Position numbers and translations under genes: made by a program. Below the pieces are notes generated by a model. The model had not been told where the DNA came from. It searched no databases and saw only the letters and a list, made by a program, of their open reading frames with translations. Positions 10,331 through 20,285 of a stretch of DNA of 64,000 nucleotides are shown here, one piece after another; the stretch's first letter is position 1, and every line of letters begins with the position of its first letter. Source of the DNA: Adiantum capillus-veneris (lineage: Eukaryota; Streptophyta; Polypodiopsida; Polypodiales; Pteridaceae); NCBI GenBank assembly GCA_014529385.2, contig CM043962.1, positions 41,397,098-41,461,097 of the forward strand, in the 5' to 3' direction.

Positions 10331-11348
10331 GTCTGTTCGTGGACCATGCATGTCCAGACACTTAGTGTAGATGCATATCCTCCAGTTGCACACAGCATGA
10401 TCATAAGCATTCCCCTATTTTCCCTATTTTTGACATTTTTCACTTATTATTTTTAAGTGACTTTTGTTGGAAAGTAGGTAGGACAAATTGACAGAAGAGG
10501 CAGTAGGAGCACCATGCAACTTCTCAGCAGAACCCCAAGCCCTAGCGTTTTTGCTCCGCAACAACCACCTAGCGTTTCTGGGCCAGATCAGCAAGCGTTT
10601 TTGCTTTTGCAGATCCCTGGCGGCAAAAGACTCAACAAGAGACCTAGCGTTTTGCAGTTGCAAGCCATCCGGCGACAACAGAGCCATTTTCAGCCCTAGC
10701 GTTTCTAATTTGCAGATCAGCCCCAGCGTTTTGCAGATTCACCGCGACAGAACATCAAGACCCATCAGCGTTTTCAGTTTTCAGCCTTTAGACACCGCAG
10801 ATCAAGTCCTGAACCTCGCAGATCTCACCTTCCCGCAGTAGTTCCTCGCCGCACGGTCAGTTTCCGCAAGGTTTACAGTTTCAGCCCGATAAACGCAGAT
10901 TTCAGCATCTCCGTTTTCAGCGCGTCGTCGTCGCATCGCTGCCATTGACATCGTCATCGACATAGAGTCAGAATTCAGCAAATAAAGATTTGCAGATTTC
11001 AGCCCTTAGCACTTTTAGATTTCAACCCGTCTCATCGTCGTCGACATCGTCAGCAAGTCCAAGCATTGTAGAGATTTGTGCAATCATAAGTAGACTGCTC
11101 TCGCCATAGAGAGTGGGGCCTTCGGAGGAGGGTTTTACAACGTCTCTGGTGTCGTATTTCTCTTCTCTCACTATCTCTCAATCTCATACACTTGCACGCA
11201 CAGTGTCCGTTCATTTTGTTTGTGATCATAACACTCTCTCATTAAGAACGGAAGGCTCTCCCTTCCATAAGAACAAAAGGGACCTTGAGCACAGTTCGGA
11301 GCACTCATCTTGAGCAAAGTTCAAACATTCATTCCGCTGCACCTTACA
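10223..11348 (+). repeat. Right LTR of element B
   Basis: 1126 bp, closely matching 6979-8124 and ending CACCTTACA. It is followed by the target duplication CATAT. Confidence 0.92.
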
Positions 11349-11353
11349 CATAT
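11349..11353. repeat. Target site duplication CATAT, right copy (element B)
   Basis: Exact copy of 6974-6978. Confidence 0.9.
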
Positions 11354-11625
11354 TCACTGCCATCCGTTTCCACCACAAAGGATTTGTTCGGATCCACAAT
11401 CTGCAACATCGGTGCAGTAGTAACAAGTCGCCTTTATGTTTGGAAACATTGATGGAGCTCGTCCATCCATTTGATAGACGGACTAACACTACGCTTTTGC
11501 TTCGAACACCCTTTCACAAACAAGTAAAGGGTTCGGCAATACGAGCATAGTCCTTGATAAATTTCCGAAAGACGTCCATAAAACCCAGAAGGATTTTACT
11601 TGCCTGATCGTGCCAAGAATGGGCA
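11349..11625 (-). pseudogene. Old gypsy element O: end of RT and start of RNase H
   Basis: On the minus strand from about 11605 this reads the RT-RNase H connection (SKILLGFMDVFRKFIKDYAR, about 11530-11605). Toward 11349 it reads the first RNase H strand (NKSFVVETDGSEY), the strand carrying the first catalytic Asp. The reading continues into 6973 once element B is removed, which confirms the nested order. It stops at about 11625, where LTR sequence of element C begins. Confidence 0.75.
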
Positions 11626-11629
11626 TTTG

Positions 11630-11792
11630 CTCCGAAAGGGACGCCAGTCTTTGGGGCCAATCTTTCTGGGCACGGAACTACGCCGGGGCCGTGTCGACTC
11701 AATTGAACTGTGCATTAAGTGTGAAGTGTTTTAAAGTGATTCTCTCGTGTGTCGTGCCATATTCCAAAATTGGGGTGTCCAAGTTTGTTGCA
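11630..11792 (+). repeat. 3' part of left LTR of element C
   Basis: The sequence from GAAAGGGACGCCAGTCTTTGG to GTTTGTTGCA matches the R/U5 end of the LTRs at 39970-40132 and, inverted, at 24521 and 28286. The 5' part is missing at the junction with old element O. Confidence 0.8.
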
Positions 11793-11793
11793 A

Positions 11794-11805
11794 TGGTATC
11801 AAAGC
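11794..11805 (+). other. Primer binding site of element C
   Basis: TGGTATCAAAGC, iMet type with one mismatch, one base after the LTR end. Confidence 0.8.
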
Positions 11806-11856
11806 TCAATCGATTTCTCTTCTATCAAGAAATTCGATCCCTTTTTCCTGACACAC

Positions 11857-12810
11857 ATGGATTCCGGCAAGAATCACACGACTCCTCTTGCCACTTCGGA
11901 AACAGAAGGAAGCACGGGAAATTCGAATGGATCAGTAGATCAAGAATATGGGCCACCTCGGCCTACGGAGTATCAACTGATGGAGATGCAACGTAAGCAG
12001 TAGGTTGATGATAGCGCAAAGTAGATGCTCCAGTTTGCAAAGGATCCATAGAGCCAACCAATATGATTTTCTCGAGGACAAGGGCAAAAAGACCAAGGAA
12101 TTTAAGGAGGGCGGACAATCAGTAAAGTTTGAATCCTTTTTAGGATTTCAAGATGCTCCCAAGGCTTTAGCCTTTAAGCATTCTCTAGAGGACGGTACTC
12201 AGAGCACTCCAAAATCAGAAGGGTAACATCATTCTTAAAAGGAAATGCACAAACGTGGTGGTCCACTCTTCTTTTACGGAAAGGAGTCCCTACGAAATGG
12301 TTAGAATTCAAACGGCTCTTTATTTCTTCTTGGCTGACTCAAGAGTACGAACGAGATGTGATGACCGCTTGGAACCATCTTCGGATGACCAAGGCTGACA
12401 TGGATGCTTATTGTGAGAGATTTTGGGATGCTTTTCTATCGGCCTCTTCTCTTAAGAAGGTCACTTTTAAGCAACAAATCAAGCGGTTTTGTTTGTTGTG
12501 GACTTCCCAAAGAGATAAAAGATTACTGCCTTGAACAGAAGTCCGAGTCCATACAACAATTGATGGGACATGCTAAGCGGGGATTTGCTATGCATTCGGG
12601 TAACCTGACTTACCCCACTAACCAAGTTTTGACACCAAGGACCGGCAACAAATGATAATAGAAGAAGAAAGAAGTTTTAGAAAAAGAAGAATGCACGACC
12701 CTGATTGACTGAGGAAGAGAGAACAGACTATCTCGAGGAAGAGTGTTTTGATTGCGAAGAACAAGGACACATCTTTGCAAGGTGCCCCAATAAGGCACAG
12801 TGAGGACAAT
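11857..12810 (+). pseudogene. Broken gag of element C with one zinc knuckle
   Basis: It opens with MDSGKNHTTPLA at 11857 and meets a stop at 12001-12003. Fragments in shifting frames follow: RANQYDFL near 12060, the gag core with WWSTLLL, TKWLEFKRLF and AYCERFWDAFL at about 12250-12440, and a CCHC zinc knuckle at 12744-12785 (C-x2-C-x4-H-x4-C, reading CFDCEEQGHIFARC). There are at least six stops. The protein would have been the nucleic-acid-binding structural protein of the particle. Confidence 0.8.
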
Positions 12811-12929
12811 CAAAAGATAGGCCAAAGACTCCAGAGCAACTGAAGAACGTGGGAGAAAAGGAAAGATGAAAGCAAGACTCGTACCAGATTGTATGGGGAT
12901 CGACCCTGATCAGATGGATGAAAGCACAG

Positions 12930-15210
12930 AACTTTGTTGTGCATGGCAAAGTACGAGATCAAGAAGCCCTCATCTTCTTTGATGAAGGAGCCAAGGCTAA
13001 CTTCATTTCACACGAATTGGCGGGTCGACGCCCGATAGAATGGGGCCACAAGCAAAGGCAGTTCTAGCGGCACTCGGACGAGATGTTGCCATTACACAGG
13101 TCATTGGCAAACTTCGTTTGCATTGTCAGGGGTATTTAGGGCACAAGGACCTTTACATCATGCCTTTGGAAGGGTGTGACGTCCTCCTAGGAATCCCTTG
13201 GTATCATAAGAACAACGCTGTGGTTGATTATCGGGCTAAGAAAGCGACTTGGACGAATGAGAAGGGCAGGCAAATTGTGCTTGATGTAAAATTGAAGGGC
13301 GAGTCCGTCTCTATTGTATCGGCTTCGAGCATTTCAAAATTAATGAAATCTAGTGTTTTCGTTCACTCGATCTACTTGAAAGAATTGAATGATGAACAAA
13401 GAACCAATATGTCTGAATTGGATAAAGAACGACAAGAATTTTTGACATACAGGCTGATTGCTTCTCTCAAGGCCTACCAGGCGAGTTACCTCCACCTCGT
13501 TCCTGAGGACCATACAATTGATTTGATTCCTAGAAGTACACCACCAAACCGGCCACCTTATCAAATTAGCCGAGCCCAGAATAAAGAAATCATGAACCAA
13601 GTAAAAGAACTTCTAGAAAAGGGTCTAATCCAACCTAGCACATCACCTTACTGTTTTGTGGTTTTGCTAGTACTAAAGAAAGACGGATCTTGGAGAATGT
13701 GCATTGATTATAGAGTTCTCAATAAAATCACCATCAAGAACCGATTCCCTATCCCAAGGATCGATGATATTCACGACAAACTTCAAGGATTCTCTTGCTT
13801 CAAAAGAATTGATTTGAAAAGTGGATATCATGGGATCCGAATTGCTCCAAGGGATGTCTACAAGACAGCTTTTCGGACAACTTTTTGTTTATATGAATAT
13901 TTGGTGATGCCTTTCGAACTCACGACTCCAGCAACATTTAATCGAATGATGGATAGCATTTTCCGACAGTATCGATAATTTGTGGACACTTTCTTTGACG
14001 ACATTATATTTTTTTCCAAGAATGAAGCAGTGCACAGACATCATCTACTACAAGTCTTTCCGGCATTACGGAAGCATAGATTGGTTATCAATGCCAAAAA
14101 AAGTGAGTTTTTCTTACCGGAGATACTTTTCTTGGGGCACATCGTCTCAACAAGAGCGCAAATGGACCCAGCCAAAATTGAGACTATCCACGATTGGCCT
14201 AAACTAAAGAATGTTCACGAAGTTCGAAGCTTTTTGGGCTTGTGCTCTTACTATCGGTTTATTTGGAAGTTTGCAGAGATAGCTTCACCTTTGCATTTAT
14301 TGACTCAAAAAGGAGTCCCTTTCACGTGGGGACCGAAAGAGGTGATCGTTTTCAAACGCTCAAAAAAAAATTGACTATTGGACTAGTGTTGGCTTTGCCA
14401 AACTTGCAAAAGCCATTTGACGTTTACTATGATGCTTGTGGTCGTAGTCTGGGAGCTTTGAAGCAAGAAGGCCATGTTATTGCTTATGAAAGCAAGATGT
14501 TTTCATGGACAAAATTGGTAGCTCTAATATATGAAAAAGAGCTATTGGCAGTGATCCATGCTCTTATACAGTGGCGAAACTATTTACTCGGAGCTGATTT
14601 TACAGTTTTTATGGATCATTAGAGTTTACGCTACTTCTTGGCACAGAAGCAGCTTTCGGAAAAGCAGATGCGATGGGCTAACATCTTGTCACAGTTTCAC
14701 TTCCAGATTGTCCATGTTTAGGGACATAAAAATTTAGTGGCAGATGCATTGTCTCAGAAGCCCTTGGTTCTAGCTATTTTCGTCACCGAAGCTTCGAGGA
14801 TATGGTTGACTAGTACGCCACAGATCCTGACTTTGTTGACATTTTTACCCGAATACAGAACGGGGAGACAGTTTCAATCTATTCCATACGGAATGGCTAT
14901 TTGATGCGGAAAACGATGTGTGTTACAATGCCTTTGAGGAAAAAGGTTTTGACAGAGTGCCATTGTCCACCTTTTACGGGTCACCGCGACATAGATACCA
15001 TCTTGAAGGGTGTGGAGTGTTACTTCTATTGGTTGAGACTTAAAAAGGATGTGGATGACTTGTTTGCAATTGTTTAGTAGGCCAAAAGGTCAAGTTTGAC
15101 AGGCATAAGGCACAAGGACTACTACAGCCTTTACCCATTCCCACCCGCCCCTGGGAAAGCATTCCTATGGATTTTATCTTTGATCTCCCCCAAGACTCAA
15201 AGTGGGCACG
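12930..15210 (+). pseudogene. Broken pol of element C: protease, RT, RNase H, integrase start
   Basis: The protease site reads FDEGAKANFIS at about 12978-13010, with Glu where Ser is normal. Its C-terminus is DVLLGIPWYH at about 13180. RT runs through 13500-14370 with WRMCIDYRVLNK and FKRIDLKSGYH; a stop at 13976 falls just before the catalytic motif, which reads FFDDI instead of the usual YLDDI. RNase H is at about 14400-14760 (PFDVYYDACG, EKELLAVIHAL, stop at the DH.SL motif). The integrase zinc-binding part (about 14930-15080) has many stops, and the core is cut at about 15210. The longest clean frame is 13040-13978. Confidence 0.85.
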
Positions 15211-15660
15211 AGGTGGTGCCTCATACAACCTCTGCATAATCATACCATGCTTGTGGGTCCTCAATAGGTGTGGTCGAGCAAGGTTCTCTAAGTGTCCGCC
15301 AAGCTGTTGCACTATCAATGCTCATGAATAGGTGGTAAAGCTCAAGCTCCTCTACCTCCTCGAAAGCTTGCCGCTTGGAGCATGTGAGAGTCTTCATTTG
15401 TCATCTGACCTCCTGCTTTGTAATCTTCCCAAGAGCTTTTTGTGCTAGTAGGCTGCGGTAAAGCCCTCTGCACTCATCATCATACCAACGGTTCTGTGGA
15501 ATAGTCCTTGGGGGGAGGGGGGGAGGGGGGTACGTCCGGTGTAAGTAGTGTGGAAAGGGGTTGAGGATTGATGTGTGCAAGACGGATGAGATTTGGGAGG
15601 TGAGTGTGGACAATGGTGCAGATGGGTCGAGCCGACAAAGGCCTGCATGAACCTCTATTG
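15211..15660 (-). pseudogene. Possible LINE fragment (linker between endonuclease and RT)
   Basis: On the minus strand a mostly open reading contains a proline-rich stretch and then RWYDDECRGLYRSLL. A Lys/Glu-rich helix follows, with a part near 15250-15330 reading AWRTLREP. This order (WYDDEC, basic helix, AWR) resembles the linker upstream of the RT in some plant LINEs. No RT motif is present, so the assignment is tentative. It abuts the truncated integrase of element C at about 15210, so it may mark the insertion that cut C. Confidence 0.35.
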
Positions 15661-16490
15661 AGTAGATAGGGCTAGTTCTCGTGTGAAGTGGATGGTAGAG
15701 TGTGGAGTAGGTGTAGCAGGTGCGTGGGAGATAGTGGGTCTAGAGAGAGGTAGGCATGGTCGGCTCTAATGGGAATGGGTGGGATGGTGAAAGCTAATGA
15801 GATATATATAGCTAGAGAGAGATAGTGGATCTAGAGAGAGGTAGGCATGGTCGGCTTTGATGGAATGGGTTGGATGGTGAAAGCTAATGAGATATGTAGT
15901 TGGTGCCATAATATAATTCACTATTATCCCCCCCCCCCGCCAACACAACACACACACACAAACGTCTGAGACTCCATGTGGCATGCATGTTAGACCTCTT
16001 GATGTAAGCCAAAGTGCCAGCCTGTTATATATAATGAGACGATGCTGGGAGCCCAATCAGAGTAAATGGCATCCGTAGGCAATGAGATGGGTTGTGTTTG
16101 TTGAGACTCAGATGAGGTCCTCCTTCTCTGTAGCATGTAGTATTTCTTGGTCCTCGAAACCGTAGGTCTCACACTGGTGGCTGCATGTTTGGGCGTAGAA
16201 GTCTCCCATGAGGAAAACTTCCCCGAGCGTGGAGTACTCAATAATCCCCTCCATCAAGCATGTGTACTATGACTCCCCTCCACCAATCTCCCCTTGTTCA
16301 ATGGTAGTGAATTTGGAGTCTGTGGGTGCAAAATACGAAGGGCGATGCATTTCACAAACAGGAGCGCATAGCAATATAAAATACATTCGGATAAATAGGA
16401 TTTATCACTTATTACTGAAGCCAGAGGATATAGAGAGAAATAGATAGAGAGAGAAGATCGACACAGTACTAGAGATAGGCTGGTACCCCC
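15661..16490. other. Non-coding stretch with a 91-bp tandem duplication
   Basis: No convincing gene. A unit starting TCTAGAGAGAGGTAGGCATGG at 15739 is repeated at 15830 (period 91 bp), and a C run sits at about 15928-15938 followed by a short CA tract. The remaining sequence to 16490 shows no recognised transposon protein. Confidence 0.6.
15739..15920. repeat. 91-bp tandem duplication
   Basis: Two copies, 15739-15829 and 15830-15920, sharing GGTAGGCATGGTCGGCT and GGTGAAAGCTAATGAGATAT. The second copy differs by small indels. Confidence 0.8.
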
Positions 16491-18290
16491 CGTAATAATA
16501 TCTTTATTACTGAGGAGAAATCTATACAAGCACTTCAACCGACCGTATTACCACGTTCGTTCTAGAATAAAACTTGATGGTTTCCGGAAGCCTCGGCTTC
16601 CTATTCCTAGGGCAAAACCCTATTCCAAGGAACTTCCGTTCCTTATCCAAATCCTCGAGAATCGGGATTCTCGCCTCTGGATTTCACCTTCCAGACTCGA
16701 GGCATGGCATCCCTGCAACTCTTTTCAGACTCTGTTTCCAAAGTCCTCTTCCTGCAGAATAACTCTGCTTTCCTGGACACGAAGTCCTTCCCTTGGGAAT
16801 TTCAACTTCCGGATCACATCTTGAGAGTCTACCACTCTCGGATCCGTGGATCTACTTCCCAAACTCGGGTACGAAACCCTTGGGCTGATCTGACTCTAAT
16901 TCCTCATAGCGCTTTTCTTCTACAGAGGCTCGTGCCTTCCTCTGCTCCTACTCCCTCACTAAGAGGAAGTACACCTGCAAACAAATGCTCATACATGAAA
17001 ATCGTTACCTTCAAAGTCTCGACGCTCGAAATGCAACTGAGTTCTCGAAAAGCTATTCCCCGGAAGAGATCTCTACATAGAAAATCCTCTCTTCCAATCC
17101 TACACACAAAAGAGGTGTGTCCTCGGGATCCTTCTCGTAAATCAGCCCCGTCTACGACGTTTATGGGCTGAAAACAGAGAAAAACAGAAACTTGTCGCGA
17201 TGGAAACACGCTCCGTAGGCACTTCTTCGCGAGGGAACTGGTACACTAGGTCTTGGCGACATCTAGTACACTATGGGTATCACGGGCAACATCTTCTTTG
17301 CGGATGAACTCTGCAGCAACATCTTCTTCTTGCAAGAACTGATCTCCTCCTCTGAGTGAGGGCATGTGATGCTTTTATAGCTCCTTGGCCACGGCAAAGA
17401 TAGCAGAGCATTGGCTGCTCGCATAGAGATCGCGGTCGTTTTTTTCTTCTTTTTTTTTCTTATTTCTTTTTTTGTGCGTCGTTCTTTCAGAAAAAGAGAG
17501 AAAAATTGTTGGCTGGTTTATACTACTTAATTTAATCATAGGCTGCCCACTTATTAAGTGGGCGGCCGGTCACCTTTAAAAATGGTCTGAATCTGCCCAA
17601 AAACTCAATAAAACCTTATAAGTTAAAAACAATGCTTTCATAGCACTTCCTAGGCGTCCCTGGATGCAATCATAGACACAGTTGCAATGCAAACATAGAC
17701 TTCCTCGCGAGAAAGCATCTGCTTTCCCGGAAAGCAATTCCGCTTCCTTAGAAAGCATCTGTTTTTCCTCAAAGTTTCCACTGAACCCATCTTCATTCAA
17801 GTGCTTGCTTTTCCTTGTGCACAATTCCAACACAGTTCGGAATTTCCTCTCGACTATGGATATCCCCTTTCCGATGCACCCGTCACCCACCTTGTGACGC
17901 ATCAGGAATACCCATCACCTAGTCCTTTCCTACCGAACTTACGGTACAATCTCCTTCACGATGCTCTATGTCACCCATCCTATGACGCATCAGAGATGTC
18001 CGTTCCCGGATGGTCGGATACTTCTTCTCGATGCTCCCTGTCACCCATCCGATGTGATGCATCAGAAGTACCCATTCCTGGTGGACTTACAGATATTCCC
18101 GTTCACAGTGCTCCCGTCATTACTTTGAATGACGCACTAGGAATACTCTGTACTCAGATGTCTCCAGTGAGAAAAATCCTCACTTAAAATTCCAATAATT
18201 CATTTAGAATTATTCGAGCGAGAAAACCCTCTCACTTATAAATCCAATAATTCATTTAGAATTATATTTCTGTCAGATAAAGCCAATTTA
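16490..18290. other. Hairpin-dense non-coding region
   Basis: No protein is recognised. Short inverted repeats follow one another closely. Examples (stem/loop in bases): 16586-16601 (6/4), 16608-16622 (5/5), 16627-16644 (7/4), 16656-16673 (8/2), 16676-16695 (6/8), 16823-16839 (6/5), 17711-17726 (6/4), 17881-17899 (6/7), 18115-18134 (7/6), 18166-18184 (6/7), 18194-18214 (8/5), 18246-18265 (7/5). The start contains AATAATATCTTTATTACTG, which read on the minus strand holds AATAAAG, a possible polyadenylation signal. The region could be a minus-strand LTR or leader of an unidentified element. Confidence 0.5.
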
Positions 18291-19487
18291 GCAACAATGC
18301 ATACAATTTACTCGTGTGTAATCTATAAGCGGATTCAAATGAAACGGGCCTCTAGATCTCATGCTACAATCTGTATCCTGCTCTGGCACTCTTGTTTGAA
18401 TGGCGACTCCTCCAGACCCTCGCGAAGTGTTTGGCATGTACACTTTCGATGGGTGGACTCCAATTGGAACTTGTGGATCCTTGATAGGCTTTGGGCTCTC
18501 TCGTGTCTTTGCGAGTAGATTGCTTATCACCTCTTGTAGTCCCTTTGGGTGTGTCCATAGATCGCCATTGCCATTCCAAAGTGCAAGGTCATGTTGTGTC
18601 CCATAGCCCGCGAGTCCCTATGCAACGACCTTGCCATCAATGATGAGCAGGCCATTGCGGTATGATGCCTTCTTCCCTTCTTCACGTGCTTTGAGCACCC
18701 TAGGTATGCATGCCCGTCTACTTGTATCGATGTGAGGTCGTCCTCTAGCCAGATTGGGAGGGGCGGGGGGTTGTGAGTTGTCATAGAATCACTCTTTTTC
18801 TAATGAAAGAGGGCATTGCCTCTTTAGAGGAGAATTGGGGATGAGGGTCCTCTCTCGTGTAAGGTCTTTGTCGGCTCTCCAAATCTTGTTGAAGGGGTTG
18901 GCTCTTCTTCTTTGTACTCAAGCTTGGTACATAGTTCTCTACCATCCATGTCGAGTGTAGATTTTTTCTTCGCCACTATGCCGGTGACTCTTTTGTTGAG
19001 TTGATGGGCATTTCGCATCTTCTCCTCCCTAAGGGTAGTGCACGAGTAGGGATTTCTTCTTCTTATCGTCCACTTTAGTCTTTTGCTCCGCCTCCTCCTC
19101 GACCTCTTTCTTGATGTTCTGCTTCACTACCTCCACCCATCCTTCTTTGGTGGCCTCCATTTGCCCTCAATGCTCTCGACGGTGATTGTTTTTGTAAGCT
19201 CGTCCTTGATGGATTCTTTGTTCGCCTCTACAATTTATGGGCGGTCTCGAAGGAAGGCAATCTCCGCCTTGAGTACATCCATCTCTTCCTTCCTTGTGTC
19301 TCTCTCCTTATTCAATTCTTCTCTATCCTTTATCTAGTCTTTGAGGAAGATCGCTTTCCCCTTTCTCCATTCGTCTCTCCTTCCTCCATTCATCTCCCTC
19401 TTGAATGTGGAGAAGCGCTTGTTAGTGGCCACAAATGTAGACACTATCAAAGGTGACGATGCGAAAGAGTAGAGCTAGAGAGAGAAT
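18291..19487 (-). pseudogene. Degraded, unrecognised minus-strand coding region
   Basis: Several overlapping minus-strand fragments look protein-like but match no family I know: about 18288-18784 and 18824-19018 (NAHQLNKRVTGIVAKKKSTL). A Lys/Glu-rich coiled-coil stretch follows at about 19150-19330 (EEMDVLKAEIAFL). Frame changes and stops separate them. It could be the gag-like frame of an unidentified retroelement; no catalytic motif supports this. Confidence 0.25.
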
Positions 19488-20198
19488 GTCATGTGCACAT
19501 CTAACCCTATGTGCATGTGAACAAGTCGTAACTCCTCCTTCTAGGGTTTAGGACAACCAAGGAAGTGTTCTCGTACCTTTGTGAGCCTGTACGCAGGACG
19601 TGCATCTCTAGGCACTTTAGCATAGTTGCACACCTTGTGATTGCACATGAGAACAACCAATCTCTACTAGGTGTAGGCACTAGTGTCTAGTATAGTATCA
19701 AGCCTAAGTAGTTCATTGCATGGGAAGCACCTCTTATTAAGGGTTATTTACCTTATTAATAAATGACATTTCAGCATTACTTCATAAAGTCGTGGGGCTT
19801 GACATCTGACTCTACTCGTTGAGATGGTATATAAGAGCCCCTAGGGGTCATCCATAGAAGCGTAAGTTTATCAACCAGACCAAGGGCAGCAAGACCCTCA
19901 GCCATCAGAACTCTTGGTGTTTCCTCTCACCTAGCGTTTTTGAAACCACCGTAAGACTTGGCGTTTTTACCCTCCGCTTGCAAATTACTCAACGATTTCA
20001 GTTTTCAGCCTTCAAGCCTAGCGTTTTCAGTTTTCAGCCCTTAGCCTCACAGATCCAAGCATCTACCACAAGATCCCATCAACATCTCAGCATCTAGATC
20101 CGTTTTATCAACATTTGTGCAATCTAAAGCATATACGTCTCTAGCGATAGAGAGGGGGCCCTTGGAGGGGGATTTGGGACTTCGTTTGGTGTTAGTCT

Positions 20199-20279
<81 letters not shown>

Positions 20280-20285
20280 CACACT
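19488..20285 (+). repeat. LTR fragment of the A/B family with expanded CT tract
   Basis: It begins TGTCATGTGCACATCTAACC, aligned with the TGTCACGTGACACATCCAACC start of the A/B LTRs. It contains GGTATATAAGAGCC (about 19827), several AGCGTTTT motifs and the GTGCAATC...AGAGGGGGCCCTTGGAGG block. In A and B that block precedes TCTCTCTATCTCTCAGTCTCATACAC; here the pyrimidine part has grown to a 76-bp CT run ending CATACACAC. It is cut at 20285 by the poly(A) end of a LINE. Confidence 0.8.
20201..20276. repeat. (CT)n microsatellite inside an LTR
   Basis: About 38 CT units lying at the position of the pyrimidine-rich segment of the A/B LTRs. Confidence 0.95.

Larger units (their letters stand above)
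6979..11348 (+). mobile_element. LTR retrotransposon B (non-autonomous, single intact ORF)
   Basis: It has LTRs at 6979-8124 and 10223-11348, a primer binding site at 8126-8137, a polypurine tract at 10211-10222 and a perfect CATAT target duplication. It belongs to the same family as element A but is shorter. The gag core and protease part seen in A at about 2050-3490 are absent, and the coiled-coil N-terminus is joined directly to the unrecognised C-terminal region. It is inserted in the RNase H reading frame of the old minus-strand gypsy element; the frame resumes on the far side at 11349. There is no reverse transcriptase, so it must have moved in trans. Confidence 0.92.
11630..15210 (+). 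mobile_element. Decayed Ty3/gypsy element C, truncated at both ends
   Basis: It starts inside an LTR (R/U5 end only, 11630-11792) and carries a primer binding site and a gag-protease-RT-RNase H-integrase order typical of Ty3/gypsy. It breaks off in the integrase just after the zinc-binding module. Its gag and pol sequences are close relatives of element D on the minus strand (for example YGPPRPTEYQL against YGPPRPTHYEL, and the shared RANQYDFL). Many stops and frameshifts show it is inactive. Because D has lost RT and C has kept it, C shows what the parent of D looked like. Confidence 0.85.
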
